DNA of 64,000 nt. It comes from Caulochytrium protostelioides. Lineage: Eukaryota; Chytridiomycota; Caulochytriomycetes; Caulochytriales; Caulochytriaceae. The stretch is from assembly GCA_003615045.1 (NCBI GenBank), contig ML014112.1, forward strand, positions 62,001 to 126,000, in the 5' to 3' direction. Below, one piece after another: positions 1 through 10,667 of the stretch. Each line of letters opens with the position of its first letter. Position 1 is the first letter of the stretch. Under the pieces are notes generated by a model. That model had not been told where the DNA came from and did not search any database. It was given only the letters and a program-made list of their open reading frames with translations. Made by a program: the position numbers and the translations under genes.

Positions 1-2
1 AC

Positions 3-803
3 CTGGAGAACGGCCAGATCGTCGAGCATTCCGGCACCGCGCTCATGGAGTCGGCCAAGAACATCCGCGTGTACCCGGGCTTCGCGCTGCAGGGCTACGG
101 GAACCGTGACTCGAGCATCTATGCCGAGCGCTACCACATCCCGGAGGCCAAGGATATCATCCGCGGCACGCTCCGCTACCAGGGCAACCCGCAGCTCATG
201 AAGGCGCTCGTGAGCCTCGGCTTCCTCAGCACCGACGAGCGCGCCGATCTCGCCAAGGACGTGTCGCCGGCCCCGCAGTGGAACACGATCATGGGCAAGC
301 TGCTCGAGAGCGCGGACCTCTCGCCGCAGGCGCTCCAGAAGGCCGTCGTCGCGAAGGCCGGTCTCGCCCCGGGCTCCGAGGAAGCGCGCACCGTGGTGTC
401 GGGCATGGCGTGGCTCGGGCTCTTCTCGGACGTCGCTGCGACGCCGCGCGGCAACCTGCTGGACACCTTCTGCGCGCTGCTCGAACAGAAGCTCCAGTAC
501 GGCCCCGGGGAGCGTGACTGCGTCGTGCTGCAGCACACCTTCGACGTGTCGCACGCCGACGGCAGCGAGGAAGTGCTCAAGGCCACCGCGGTGTGGTACG
601 GCGAGCCGAACGGTTACTCGGCCATGGCGCGCACCGTCGGCGTGCCCGCGGGTCTCGCCACGCGTCTGATCCTGGACGGCAAGATCACCGAGCCGGGCGT
701 CCGGGCGCCCATGGAAGAGGCCGATGTCACGACCCTGCTGGAGGCCGTCGAGGCCGCTGGGATCGGCATGGTCGAGACGCGCGAGCCCAAGGTCTACGTC
801 TAG
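3..803 (+). CDS. LYS9: Saccharopine dehydrogenase (NADP+, L-glutamate-forming), C-terminal part
   Basis: The gene enters the window already open and ends with TAG, so only about 266 C-terminal residues are visible. It matches the C-terminal lobe of fungal saccharopine reductase. Key matches are the NRDSSIYAERY stretch, IRGTLRYQG, the LDTFCALLEQKLQYGPGERD block, and the closing segment with YSAMARTVGVPAGLA. The enzyme joins alpha-aminoadipate semialdehyde and glutamate to make saccharopine, the second-last step of fungal lysine synthesis, in the cytosol. The N-terminal Rossmann domain that binds NADPH lies outside the window. NMD3 follows on the same strand after about 1 kb. The identification is firm because the conserved blocks are contiguous and in order. 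What is inferred is only that the missing half is normal. Confidence 0.93.
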   Translation: MENGQIVEHSGTALMESAKNIRVYPGFALQGYGNRDSSIYAERYHIPEAKDIIRGTLRYQGNPQLMKALVSLGFLSTDERADLAKDVSPAPQWNTIMGKLLESADLSPQALQKAVVAKAGLAPGSEEARTVVSGMAWLGLFSDVAATPRGNLLDTFCALLEQKLQYGPGERDCVVLQHTFDVSHADGSEEVLKATAVWYGEPNGYSAMARTVGVPAGLATRLILDGKITEPGVRAPMEEADVTTLLEAVEAAGIGMVETREPKVYV

Positions 804-1791
804 ATGCCGGGTGGCAGTAAACTGATGAATGAATTGACGGATCGATTGAATGCTTGATTGGTTGCTCCCATCGAGAGGGATCGCTATGACGAGGGTGGAT
901 CGACCGCAGTCGCTTGTCTTCATGCGCGTGCGCGTGCGAGCCGTGTCGCTGGTGCGGGACTGCTTGACGCGGATCGGCATGGGCGGACCTGGCGGGGGTG
1001 TTCCCGATTCGAAAAACTAAGCCACACCCATGGCATCGGACGGGGAGGCCCCTGGCGCGTCGCCTCGACTCCGACGCCTCTGGCCGGCCCCGACACGGCC
1101 CCCCTTCCGTCTGCGGACGTGGCGCATCGGCAGGCGGCCGGAAACCCCGACAGCCCGCCAGCAAGGTCGGCGGCCCTCCAACGACCCGCTCCGCGCCCTG
1201 CGCCGCGGCCGCGACGAGCCCATCGTGGCCGTGCGCACGAGCACGAGACGGAGCGCTGCGAGACGGGTATCGTCTCTCGTTTATCGGTCACTCAGAGGCC
1301 TCGTCGGCCGGAGAGGTCCGAAGGTGGCATCCGCGGAGCGCGCAGGACGGCGATGGTCCCGGACACGAAGGTGCGACGTGGCCGCGATGGCCTGCGGTCT
1401 CGGTGTCCGCTTGCCCACGAAGCTCCGACGTGTCCCTTCCCCCCCGGTGCCGCCCTCTCCCCCCCTCGCTGCCACGCAGCGGTTGTTTTCTCTATTCTTT
1501 GGACGCCGCCGTACGGGTCTTGGCACCGACGAGGAAGGCCGATCTTTTCAACGCTTTGACTAGCCAGCGCTATCAATCGTTTCCTCACCTCATCACCAGG
1601 TCAGCCTCTCCGCCGAGTCACCGGGTTGCCTTGACGCTTATCCCCCTCTCGATCCTGTCGAGACCGTTGTCGATCGCCGCCGAGACCTTCTTGTCTTCGG
1701 CGTTGCTCCTGCTCCGTCGGCCCTTCTCGCCGCACGCCGACCCAACGACCCGGCCGATACCTTTTTGGTTGCCCCGGTCGACTCTATCAGC
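804..1791. other. Intergenic region between LYS9 and NMD3
   Basis: There is no supportable gene here. Frames that stay open are arginine- and proline-rich by-products of GC-rich DNA. The last 350 bases become pyrimidine-rich (for example around 1436-1505 and 1590-1650), which suits a promoter and 5' leader for NMD3. Confidence 0.6.
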
Positions 1792-3408
1792 ATGTCGGCC
1801 GCCATGGAGTACATGAGCGAAGATGCGGTACAGACCGAGAGCCGCATCCTGTGCGCGAGCTGCGGCTCGCTGATGGCGCCCAACTCGGCCAACATGTGCG
1901 TCGGCTGCATCCGCGGCACCGTCGACATCACCGAGGGGATCCCGAAGCAGGCTACGGTGTATTACTGTCGTGACTGCGAACGTTACCTCCAACCGCCGGC
2001 CCAGTGGCAGGTGTGCACGCTCGAGTCGCGCGAGCTGCTGGCCCTGCTGCTCAAGAAGCTCAAGGGCCTGACGAAGGTCCGCTTGGTCGATGCGTCGTTT
2101 ATCTGGACGGAGCCGCACAGTCGCCGTATAAAGGTGAAGCTCACGATCCAGAAGGAAGTCTTCTCGGATACGATTCTGCAGCAGACATTCATTGTGGAGT
2201 ACGTCGTGAGCACCCAGCAGTGCCCGGACTGCACGCGCATTGCCGCGTCGCAGACGTGGAAGGCTGTGGTGCAGCTCCGCCAGAAGGTGACGCACAAGCG
2301 CACGTTCTTGTGGCTCGAGCAGCTGATTCTGAAGCACGGCGCGCACCGCGACACCGTGAACATCAAGGAGGCCCGCGACGGCATTGACTTCTACTATGTG
2401 CAGCGCGGGCACGCCATCCGCATGATGGATTTCCTGGCCACGATGGTGCCAGTGCGCGTCAAGAAGTCGGAGGAGATTATCAGCTCGGATATCCGAAATA
2501 ACACGGCCAACTTCCGGTTCTCGTACTCTGCCGAGATCGTGCCGCTGTGCCGTGACGACCTCGTCTGCTTGCCAATCGCAATTGCGCGCCAGCTCTCCTG
2601 CATCAGCCCCCTGGTGCTCGTGAGCCGCGTGTCGAGCACGATCCAGTTCCTCGACTTCGCCACCCTGCAGACCGTGGAGATGCGCAACAACACCTACTGG
2701 GACAATCCGTTTTTCTCGTTGACCGACATCCGCCAGCTGACCGAGTTCTATGTCATTGACGTGGAGATCGAGCACGACAAGAAGCGCGGCAAGCTCGCCG
2801 TCGCAAACGTCGAGGTCGCGCTCGCGACCAACCTGTCGGTCACGTTCACCACGCGCACGCACCTGGGCCACATTCTCAACCCGGGCGACCACGTGCTCGG
2901 ATACGACCTGACGAACGTCAACTTCAACAACGACCAGTGGGACGCGCTGCTGCAGCGTACGACGCGCTCCTCGCTGCCGGACGTGGTCCTCGTCAAGAAG
3001 AGCTACCGCAACGCGCGCCGCAAGATCCGCCAGCGCCACTGGAAACTCAAGAAGCTCGCCATCGAGGCCGAGGCGGGGCTGATCAACCGCGGCAAGGCCG
3101 AGCAGGCCCGCGAGGACATGGACTACGAGCTCTTCTTGCGCGACCTTGAAGAGGACAAGGACATGCGTGCGATGGTCAACCTGTACCGCAACCCGGACGC
3201 CGAGAACGCCGACGGCTTGGCCGAGGACGCGGCTGCGGCCGCGGTGGCCGACGGCGACGACGACAGCGAGATCGAGGAAGACTTCCCGGAGATCGAGCTG
3301 GACGAGCTGATCGACGAGATGGCGGACATGACCATTGTCGAGCACCCGGCGGGCATCAAGCCGGACGAGAATGCGTTCGCGTCGATCGAAGAGTCCGAAT
3401 CCCACTGA
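1792..3408 (+). CDS. NMD3: NMD3, 60S ribosomal subunit nuclear export adaptor
   Basis: This 538-residue protein carries the NMD3 N-terminal zinc module. The cysteine pairs are CASC and CVGC, CRDC, and CPDC, followed by the family's long conserved core (for example TVNIKEARDGIDFYY). NMD3 binds the late pre-60S particle in the nucleus and recruits the exportin Crm1, then is released in the cytoplasm. The length is close to the usual 500-520 residues. The C-terminal tail has acidic stretches (EIEEDFPEIELDELIDEM) in which leucines and isoleucines are spaced like a nuclear export signal; that reading is inference. The start chosen is the ATG at 1792, a short distance before the first zinc cysteine. 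A second ATG lies at 1804. The frame is open further upstream but only non-ATG starts occur there. No intron interrupts it. Confidence 0.95.
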   Translation: MSAAMEYMSEDAVQTESRILCASCGSLMAPNSANMCVGCIRGTVDITEGIPKQATVYYCRDCERYLQPPAQWQVCTLESRELLALLLKKLKGLTKVRLVDASFIWTEPHSRRIKVKLTIQKEVFSDTILQQTFIVEYVVSTQQCPDCTRIAASQTWKAVVQLRQKVTHKRTFLWLEQLILKHGAHRDTVNIKEARDGIDFYYVQRGHAIRMMDFLATMVPVRVKKSEEIISSDIRNNTANFRFSYSAEIVPLCRDDLVCLPIAIARQLSCISPLVLVSRVSSTIQFLDFATLQTVEMRNNTYWDNPFFSLTDIRQLTEFYVIDVEIEHDKKRGKLAVANVEVALATNLSVTFTTRTHLGHILNPGDHVLGYDLTNVNFNNDQWDALLQRTTRSSLPDVVLVKKSYRNARRKIRQRHWKLKKLAIEAEAGLINRGKAEQAREDMDYELFLRDLEEDKDMRAMVNLYRNPDAENADGLAEDAAAAAVADGDDDSEIEEDFPEIELDELIDEMADMTIVEHPAGIKPDENAFASIEESESH

Positions 3409-4952
3409 TCACCGCCGTTCCTTCCCCTCGCGCCGGATGCCCCCCTCCTTGTTTTATTCAGATCTATTTAATCTATGCATGCGATCCTGGCGCTTGGTGA
3501 TTGGGAGCCGGTTGGCGGATGGATCCAAGATGGGATCGGATGGCTCACATGGTGCTGAAGATGAAGATCCATCGATTTATTGGCCGCCTGTCTGACACCA
3601 TCGTCGTCGTCGAAAGGCCCGTGGTGAGCCTCATTCAGTCGCTGCGACGCGTGCGATGCTTGCGACCGGTATCCATCGAGGTGGCGCCCATTCGTTTCGT
3701 CGATTTCGTGACTTTCGTGGATTTCATGGATCATGGGGATCATAGCCGTGAGGGAGAACGTCCATCGACCGTCGAAGCCTCGGCCGACGGGGTCGACCCT
3801 CGCCTCCAGGGCACCCACGACGCGGCGATGGGGGGGTTTGCTCGTGCCTCGCAGCGACCGTCATGCCCCGCCGTGGCCATCCCGCGAGTGAATATAGCGG
3901 TGGTTGGGCTTCACAGCCGTGACCCGCGGCCGATCCGATCGCCGATATGGGCGTGTGGATGTGTGATCAGCCGTGCCCTCCACCTCGCCGTGCCCTCCCA
4001 GGCGCACGCCAGCGCGTCCGCCTCCGCTGACACCGATGCCAGCGCTGTGGTCGCCGCCAGGTGGCGAGGAGCGGGTTCCGCATCGGCGACCAATGGCGCA
4101 CGGATCGTTGACCCACAAGAACACTGAAAATCTGTCTGTTGCGGGGAAGGCCTCGCTTCCCGACGGAAACCCTGCCCTCGCGGCTTAAAGCGGTGCTGGC
4201 CGCCCGGAGGCCTGCGGAGCGGCGAGGAATCCTGGGTATGCCAGCCGCGAGTGCCCGCCTCCGCTGGCCCGTATGAGAGGGGCAGGATGGCGCCTGCTGC
4301 GGCTGCGAGGAACGGGGGTCGCAGACCCCCGTGGGTGTGCCTTCCCGGGCTCGCGGGGCCTTCGATCGCCCGCCGGTCGGCGCGCCCCCTCAGAACGCCT
4401 TTTGCCACCCACGACCCGGGCCATGCATGTTTCCTGCAGCAGCAGCAGCAGCCAACCGAAGGGAAAACAAGCGAAAGGCGCTGTGCCTCCCGCCTTCGCT
4501 CAAAAATGCCGGCAAAATTTCAGGTCTGTTTTGCCGATGGGTGCATGCGCGGGACGGCGGGGTCTGCCGGTCTTGTCATAACTCATCACGAGGAATGGCG
4601 TCGGCCGCGATGGCGTCCGGCCTGGGGTGCGGGACGGGCTCGACCGCGGCGCTGCCTGCGTGTGCGTATGGGTGCAGGAATGGCCACCTGGCGGGTGGCC
4701 AGCCGTCGGTCCGATCGTCCCACCGATGCACAGCCAAATAAGGCAACGCAGGGCGAGACGAGGTGAGGCGAGGCGAGACGTGGACGAGGTGCATTGGAAA
4801 CAAAGGCGCGACGTGGTCGGCGCCGGCGGGAGGCAACGGGCGCAGGCTCGGGCCAGGCCCGACCAGGCGACCGCGACGAGATGGCGTCTGGCCGCAGGTA
4901 TGGCGTCGGCGGCTGTTGTTGGCAACGGCGGCGGCGGCGTCGGCGGCGGCGG

Positions 4953-4969
4953 CGACGACGACCATGACC

Positions 4970-5001
<32 letters not shown>

Positions 5002-5016
5002 CACGACCACGACCAC
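4953..5016. repeat. GAC/CCA triplet repeat tract
   Basis: About 60 bases are almost wholly GAC and CAC/CCA triplets, with a pure GAC run in the middle. It lies in non-coding DNA about 1.5 kb before the cyclase start. Confidence 0.85.
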
Positions 5017-5442
5017 GGCTCAGACCGAGCCCCGATTGGCGGCGGCATCGGCGCCGTCCGGCGGCCTCAGGGCCCCCGAGCAGGACCCGGAGGGCCCTGG
5101 CCCCGCCGTGCGGTGCCGTGGTGCGGTGCTGTGCCGACTGTGGCGGCCGGCGGCGGAGGGCTTCCGCCACATGGACGGGTGCGGCGCGGCTCCTCCTTTC
5201 GCACGAGTCGCGGGTGCGATCGCGAGCGACGAGCGCCAGGCAACGGCCGTGCCGAGCGACGGACGCTGCCGACGACGGCCCACGCTCACGTGAAACACTG
5301 TCTTGTTCATGGCGGTCCTGTGCCGTCCATAACGACGGCCGCGACGGATCGCCTGTCCTGCGAGACGAGATGCCCAGTAGTGGATGACGGATCCGCGGTC
5401 TGCAACGCTGGTCGATGTGTATCGCACACCCTCCTTGTTAAT

Positions 5443-5478
5443 CTGGACCTGGACCTGGACCTGGACCTGGACCTGGAC
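5443..5478. repeat. Hexanucleotide repeat (CTGGAC)6
   Basis: Six perfect copies of a 6-base unit lie in tandem in non-coding DNA upstream of the cyclase. Either strand stays open through it, which creates false repetitive peptides. Confidence 0.9.
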
Positions 5479-5886
5479 CATACCTTCCCATCCCGTCATC
5501 CCCACCGGCCGGCATCCCATTACCATATCATTACCACCAATAAACTCATTATTCTTATCTCTGCCAACCCCCGTCTTCTGCATTCTGCATTCTGCATCCC
5601 GCCAATCGCTGTGCTGATCCCCCCATCTCTCTGACGCTCGCGACCCCCCTCGCCTGCGATCTTTCCACTTCCATACCGAGTCCTCCCCCTCGCTTCCCGC
5701 TGCGTGTGAAGGCCCCGAGTCGAACGACAACGACGATATCACTCCTGAGTCGGAGCACGATCAGCGCTGCGGCTGGATACTGGTTCGTGCTGGCTGGCCT
5801 GCCGAGTGCGCCCGAGTCCCCAGAACCTTCCCCTCCACGGACCCCCAACTGACAGCGATCGGCGACTTCGACGCCGTCTCGTGAAC

Positions 5887-5919
<33 letters not shown>

Positions 5920-6524
5920 AAGGCTGTTGCACCCCCGCGCTGCTGGCCGCCGCCCCCGGCCGCCCCCCACCACGGCCTTCCGCTGTCCGCCGCCGTTCTG
6001 TCAAAGCTCCGGCCGGCGTCAGCTCACGCCTGCGCCTGTGTGTGTGAGAGAGTGTGTGTGAGTGTGTATCTGGAGCGGTGCGTGGAGGTGTGTGTGTGTG
6101 TATGTGTATGTGCCAGCGGCGGGTGTCCCCATCGAGTTCGTTGATACTCGGCGTTACGCCCCGTCATCTGCCCTGCGTACGCGGGCCCTTCGGCCGCCGC
6201 CTGACGACGAACGGCGAGCCCTGATCCCTGATCCCTGGTGCCTGATCCCTGGGTGCCTGACCCTTGGGTCTCTTATTCCTGATCTCGGAGACTGGCCGTC
6301 GGACCCGATCGCCGCTGCGTCGTTGCTCCCGATCCCCCTGTCTGCTGGAGCCGTCGATCCGCTGTGCTCCCTGCTTCCGAAGGCCCGCGGCGCGGCGAGG
6401 ACGGCGCTTCTTCTCTCTCCTGCGCTTTCGAGCGCCCGGTCCTCCGCATTCATCGTCGACGCCGCTGCCTCGGCGCTCGCCGACGCTCCCGATTCTCCCA
6501 CCGCTTCGCGCGCTGCGTCTCGCC

Positions 6525-6705
6525 ATGCAGAACGGCTTCGGACCACGCCCATTTAATGGGCCGATGCGCGGCAACTTCCACGACAGCAACGAGCCCGCGA
6601 CCGTCCGCGAGGCCATGCCCGCCGTCGGCAATGGCCGCCCCGCCGCCTACGGCCACGCCTACGGTATGCCGAGCGACGGCGGTGGCGCTGGCGGCAGCGG
6701 CGCCC

Positions 6706-6737
<32 letters not shown>

Positions 6738-9377
6738 GACGGCGGCCCACCCCCCGGCCACCACCCGGGCATGGCCATGCATTCCGGCGGCCCCGGCGGC
6801 GCCCGCCCTGATCCCCGCGACGCCCAGGGCCTCCACCCCGGCCACGGCGGCCACCCCAGCCACGGCGGCCACGGCGGCCTCGACCGCCCCGAGTCCGAGC
6901 GCTACGGCGGGAGCAACGCCTCCGTCATCTCTTCGGCCACGACGGCGACCTATGTTGGCCACCTGTACGACACGCCGTCGCCGCCGCCGCTGGTCTCGCA
7001 CCACTCGGCCTCGACGTCGGGCCAGGCCACGCCGCGGTACCGCGACGACGCTGGCCGGGACATTGAGCCCGACCGCGAGTTTCGCGGCGACGCGATCGAG
7101 GAAGCCTACCACGCGCAGCCGGGCCCGAGCAAGATCATCCTGCAGACAGGCCCGCGGCGCGGCAGCGCAGCGCGCTGCGACGACGACGCTAACGTCGCGC
7201 GCCTCGTCTACCATACCAGCTACGGCGGCAAGACGAACTTCACGCTGAACCGCCGCGAGACGACGATCGGGCGCAAGGAGGACAACCACATCGTGCTGAC
7301 GTGCGCCAAGATCAGCAAGTTCCACGCGACCATCCACCACGGCCTGCCTGACGGGACGCCCGCGCCGCCAGGCAGCGCGCCGGGCCCAATAGCCGGCGGC
7401 GCCGGCGCCGGCGCCGGCGATCCGAACGAGAGCCCTGGCGGCGCGTCGGCGGCCGCGGCCGCGCCGAACGCGCACACCCGCGACGCCCTCAACGCCGCCG
7501 CCCTGTTCTCGGGCCACGCCGGCCAGCCGGCCGAATACTACATCCGCGACCGCAACTCGAGCAACGGCGTCCGCATCAACGACCGGCTGATCGAGGCCAA
7601 CACCTACGTGCCCCTCAAAGACCACGACGTGATCACCGTGGGCACGATTAGCCTGCACTTCTACACGACGGCCTACTCGGCGAACGACCCCTTCTTTGGC
7701 GGCAATCTGCTGGCCAAGAGTACGCCCGCGGGGCCGTCGGGCGACAGTAACGGCGCTATTCAGGCGTCGCCGACACCGAGCGCCATGACGGCGGTGCCCT
7801 CGACGCCGGTCTCGGGACCGCGGGTGGCGGCGGCGGCGGCGACGACGCAGCCGCTGGGGATGTTGCCCGGACGCAGCGTCGATGCGATGAACAGCTACGC
7901 GTCGATCCCGCGGAACATGGGTGCGATTCGCAGCAACTCGCGCAGCAGCCTCGCGCCGCCCGGGCCCGACGACATGGCCAACAAGCGCGACAGCAACGGC
8001 TCGACGGAGGACCCCAACCTGAAGCTCGTGACGATCCTGCCGTCCGAGAAAAAGTACGAGGACGCGGTCGTGATCCGGACCGAGATGAACGCCGAGGACT
8101 CGGTGGACTTCCGCAAAGCGAGCGACGTGGAGGACATCAGCACGCTGCGCGAGGACTACGAGAAGCTGCGCCTCGCGCACGAGCTGAGCAAAGTGTCGCT
8201 CACGTATGATATCACGCGGCTGCTCGCGAAGAGCTTGAATCTCATCTTTGAGATCCTGCCCGTCGACCGCGGCGTCGTGCTGCTCGTCGACCAGACCACC
8301 GGGATCCTGGGCACGCACTACGTCAAGCTCCGCGAGGGCAAGTCGAACGAAGGTCGCGAGATCCTGCTATCCTCGACGATCCTGCGTATGGTCTACTACT
8401 CGCGCAAGTTCCTCATCACCTCCGACGCCTGTGAGGACCCGATGCTCGGCAAGGCCGCGAGCGTGAAGCACGGCCAGATCCACAGCGTGATCTGCGTGCC
8501 GCTCATGGCCCACAACAAGGTCCACGGCATCCTGCACCTAGACTCGCGCAACCGCATCAACTCGTTCTCCTCGAAGGACCTGAGCCTTGTGAAGGCCATC
8601 AGCATCCAGACGGCGATGGCGATCGAGAACGCGACGCTGGTCAAGGAGGTCGAGAACAAGGCACGTATGACGGAGCAACTCTCGCGTTTCTTGCCGCCGC
8701 ACGTCGTCTACCGCATGACGACGCGCAACGAGATTATCCGCAAGGGCGGCCGCGAGATCTCGGGGACGATCATCTTTGCCGACATCCGCGGATTTACCCA
8801 GCTTTCAGAGCGCTCGCCACCCGCCGAGATCGTCGCCTTGCTCAACGACTATTTCGAGCGCCTGGTCCGCATCGTCTTCAAGTATGAGGGCGTTGTGGAC
8901 AAGTATATCGGCGACGCGCTCATGGCCACATTCGGCACGCTCGAAGAGGAGACGGACGCCGAGTTCCGCAGCGTCGCGGCCGCGCTCGAGTTCAAGACGA
9001 CGCTGCAGGAGATGAATATGGAGCGCGCGGCCCGCGGGCAGGAGGCCGTCGCGATCGGCGTCGGCGTCAACACGGGCCCGCTGCTCGCCGGCTTCATAGG
9101 CTGCTCGCAGCGACTCGAGTACACGTGTATCGGCGACACGGTCAACACGTCCTCGCGCATCTGCTCGATGGCCCAGGCCGACCAGGTGCTGATCTCCGAC
9201 GAGACGTATGCCCTGGTCCGCGACCGCATTCTCGCCCGTCCCGTGGGCAGCCGCCAATTCAAGGGCAAGACGCGTGAAGTCATGGTCTACGAAGCTCTCG
9301 GGTTTAAGGATCCTACTGAGCCGAGTAAGATGGCCAACCGCAAGAGCGTCCTCGGCACCCTGCGCGCTCCCCTGTAG
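6525..9377 (+). CDS. Class III adenylate/guanylate cyclase with FHA and GAF domains
   Basis: The 950-residue protein begins with about 200 Gly/His/Pro-rich residues, including Gly-Met repeats. A FHA domain follows at about 238-380 (TIGRKEDN, ISKFHA, NSSNGVRIN), broken by a low-complexity insert of about 70 residues. A GAF domain occupies about 550-710 and a class III cyclase domain about 743-925. The cyclase keeps both metal-binding aspartates (FADIRGFT and KYIGDALM) and the asparagine and arginine of the DTVNTSSRI segment, so it should be active. The lysine in KYIGD favours ATP, but substrate choice is inference. FHA domains bind phosphothreonine and GAF domains often bind cyclic nucleotides. 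Fungal Cyr1-type cyclases instead have RA, leucine-rich-repeat and PP2C domains. This order resembles bacterial cyclases. The start is the first in-frame ATG. Confidence 0.9.
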
Positions 9378-9809
9378 CGCTGGGGCGCTCGCCAGGGTTG
9401 CTCTCCCCCGCACACGCACCTGCACACGCACACTCGAAAACATCATACCAGGGTCCTCGTTTGCCCCCTCCCCCTTCTGTCCTCATGCTTGGTTGTGCGA
9501 CGCTTCAACGCTTGTCGCTGGTCTATGACGCCTACACTGTTATCTCTCTGTTATTGTTGTCACACTCCGTTTCTTTTTCTCGTTCCCTACTCTTTTTCTA
9601 CATTCTTCTGTTCATTTCTCACTCTCTTTGTCTCTGTCGCTGTCTCGCTCCAGCTGCCTCTTGACTCACTCGGACACCTTTTACCCTTCACCCAAAAAAC
9701 CCACAAAAAATTCAACCCATCTTTCTATGTAACGCGCGTGTACAATACTGTCTCTTTGTTTACTTGACGTGTGGTGGCGTGAGCCATGTAACAGGGGACG
9801 TGCGCGATG
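9378..9809. other. Convergent intergenic region with pyrimidine-rich tract
   Basis: This is the 3' flank shared by the cyclase (plus) and the small membrane protein gene (minus). About 9530-9670 is strongly T and C rich on the plus strand and AT-rich compared with its surroundings, and probably belongs to the cyclase 3' UTR. No gene is visible. Confidence 0.6.
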
Positions 9810-10667
9810 TTAGAGCTCGTTGGCCATCATCCCTTGCATACTGCCGCTGCGGCCGGCGAGGATGAAGGAGAGGGACTCGCGGAAGTAGTACAGCGCCACG
9901 GGTGCTAGGCTCGCGGCGCCCCAGGTGATGTCCATCTGGATGATCAGGTAGATCCAGAGCACCGAGAGTCCCGGCGCGCGCAGGCTCTGCCCGAACGTCT
10001 GGTCCGGCCGTGTCACATCGACCATGAGCACGCCGAGGGCGATGCCCGCGAGGCACATGGCGAGCTGCACGATCCGGCGGCGCCGGAACCGCGCGACGAC
10101 GTACATAAAGCCCACGAGGAAGGGCCACTGCGCCCCCTGCCGCCGCGCGACGCGAGCAAGGGTGAAGTCCTCGCTGAGACCGTACTGCATGTGCACGATG
10201 TAGTCGAAGAACGCGTGCAGCAGCGTCAGCGGGAGTGACATCATGATGGCCTCGAGCAGCCACGGCTCGGTCGGGTCCGGCGGGCCGCCGCGTCCCGATG
10301 CCGTCGACCGCGCTGCCGGTCCCGATCCTGAGCCCGACTTGGACCCGGACCCGGACCCGGCGAGCGGCAGCTCGCGCAGCTGCTTGCCGGTGCGCGTGTC
10401 CAGCTCGACGATTTTGGCGCCCTCCGGAAACTGGTGCTCGTCCGCATCGCGCGGCGCCGTCGACGCCGACGCCGGCATCCCGCGCTTTGCACGGGACTGG
10501 GCCGATGCGGCGGCGGTCTTGGCGGACGGCGCCCCGGCGGCGGCGGCGGCATCGCCGGTCAGCTGGCGCAGGAGCCCGGCCTGCTCGAGCAGGGACATGC
10601 GGCCGGCATCGGTGCTGATATCGGGCGCGGCCGCGGCGCGCGCCGGCGACGGTGTTGACTTGGCCAT
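9810..10667 (-). CDS. Uncharacterised fungal multi-pass membrane protein (DUF7719-like)
   Basis: The 285-residue protein has a low-complexity N-terminal half (Ala/Ser/Lys rich, with Gly-Ser repeats at about 110-125). The C-terminal half has three or four hydrophobic segments from about residue 145. The first contains a conserved-looking MSLPLTLLHAFFDYIVHMQY pattern. This pattern and layout resemble a fungal family of small membrane proteins of unknown function that I know as DUF7719; the match is from memory and only moderately sure. The start is the ATG at 10667; the frame is open four codons more but without ATG. It is convergent with the cyclase gene. No function can be given. Confidence 0.65.
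   Translation of the reverse strand: MAKSTPSPARAAAAPDISTDAGRMSLLEQAGLLRQLTGDAAAAAGAPSAKTAAASAQSRAKRGMPASASTAPRDADEHQFPEGAKIVELDTRTGKQLRELPLAGSGSGSKSGSGSGPAARSTASGRGGPPDPTEPWLLEAIMMSLPLTLLHAFFDYIVHMQYGLSEDFTLARVARRQGAQWPFLVGFMYVVARFRRRRIVQLAMCLAGIALGVLMVDVTRPDQTFGQSLRAPGLSVLWIYLIIQMDITWGAASLAPVALYYFRESLSFILAGRSGSMQGMMANEL

Larger units (their letters stand above)
3409..6524. other. 3.1 kb gene-free region before the cyclase
   Basis: I find no gene in this interval. It holds several simple repeats: GAC/CCA triplets around 4953-5016, a CTGGAC hexamer at 5443-5478, CTGCATT repeats near 5576-5598, CCG triplets at about 5890-5917, a TG-rich tract at about 6039-6110, and a CCTGATCCCTG-like repeat at about 6220-6275. 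It probably contains the NMD3 3' end and a long regulatory and leader region of the cyclase gene. Confidence 0.55.
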
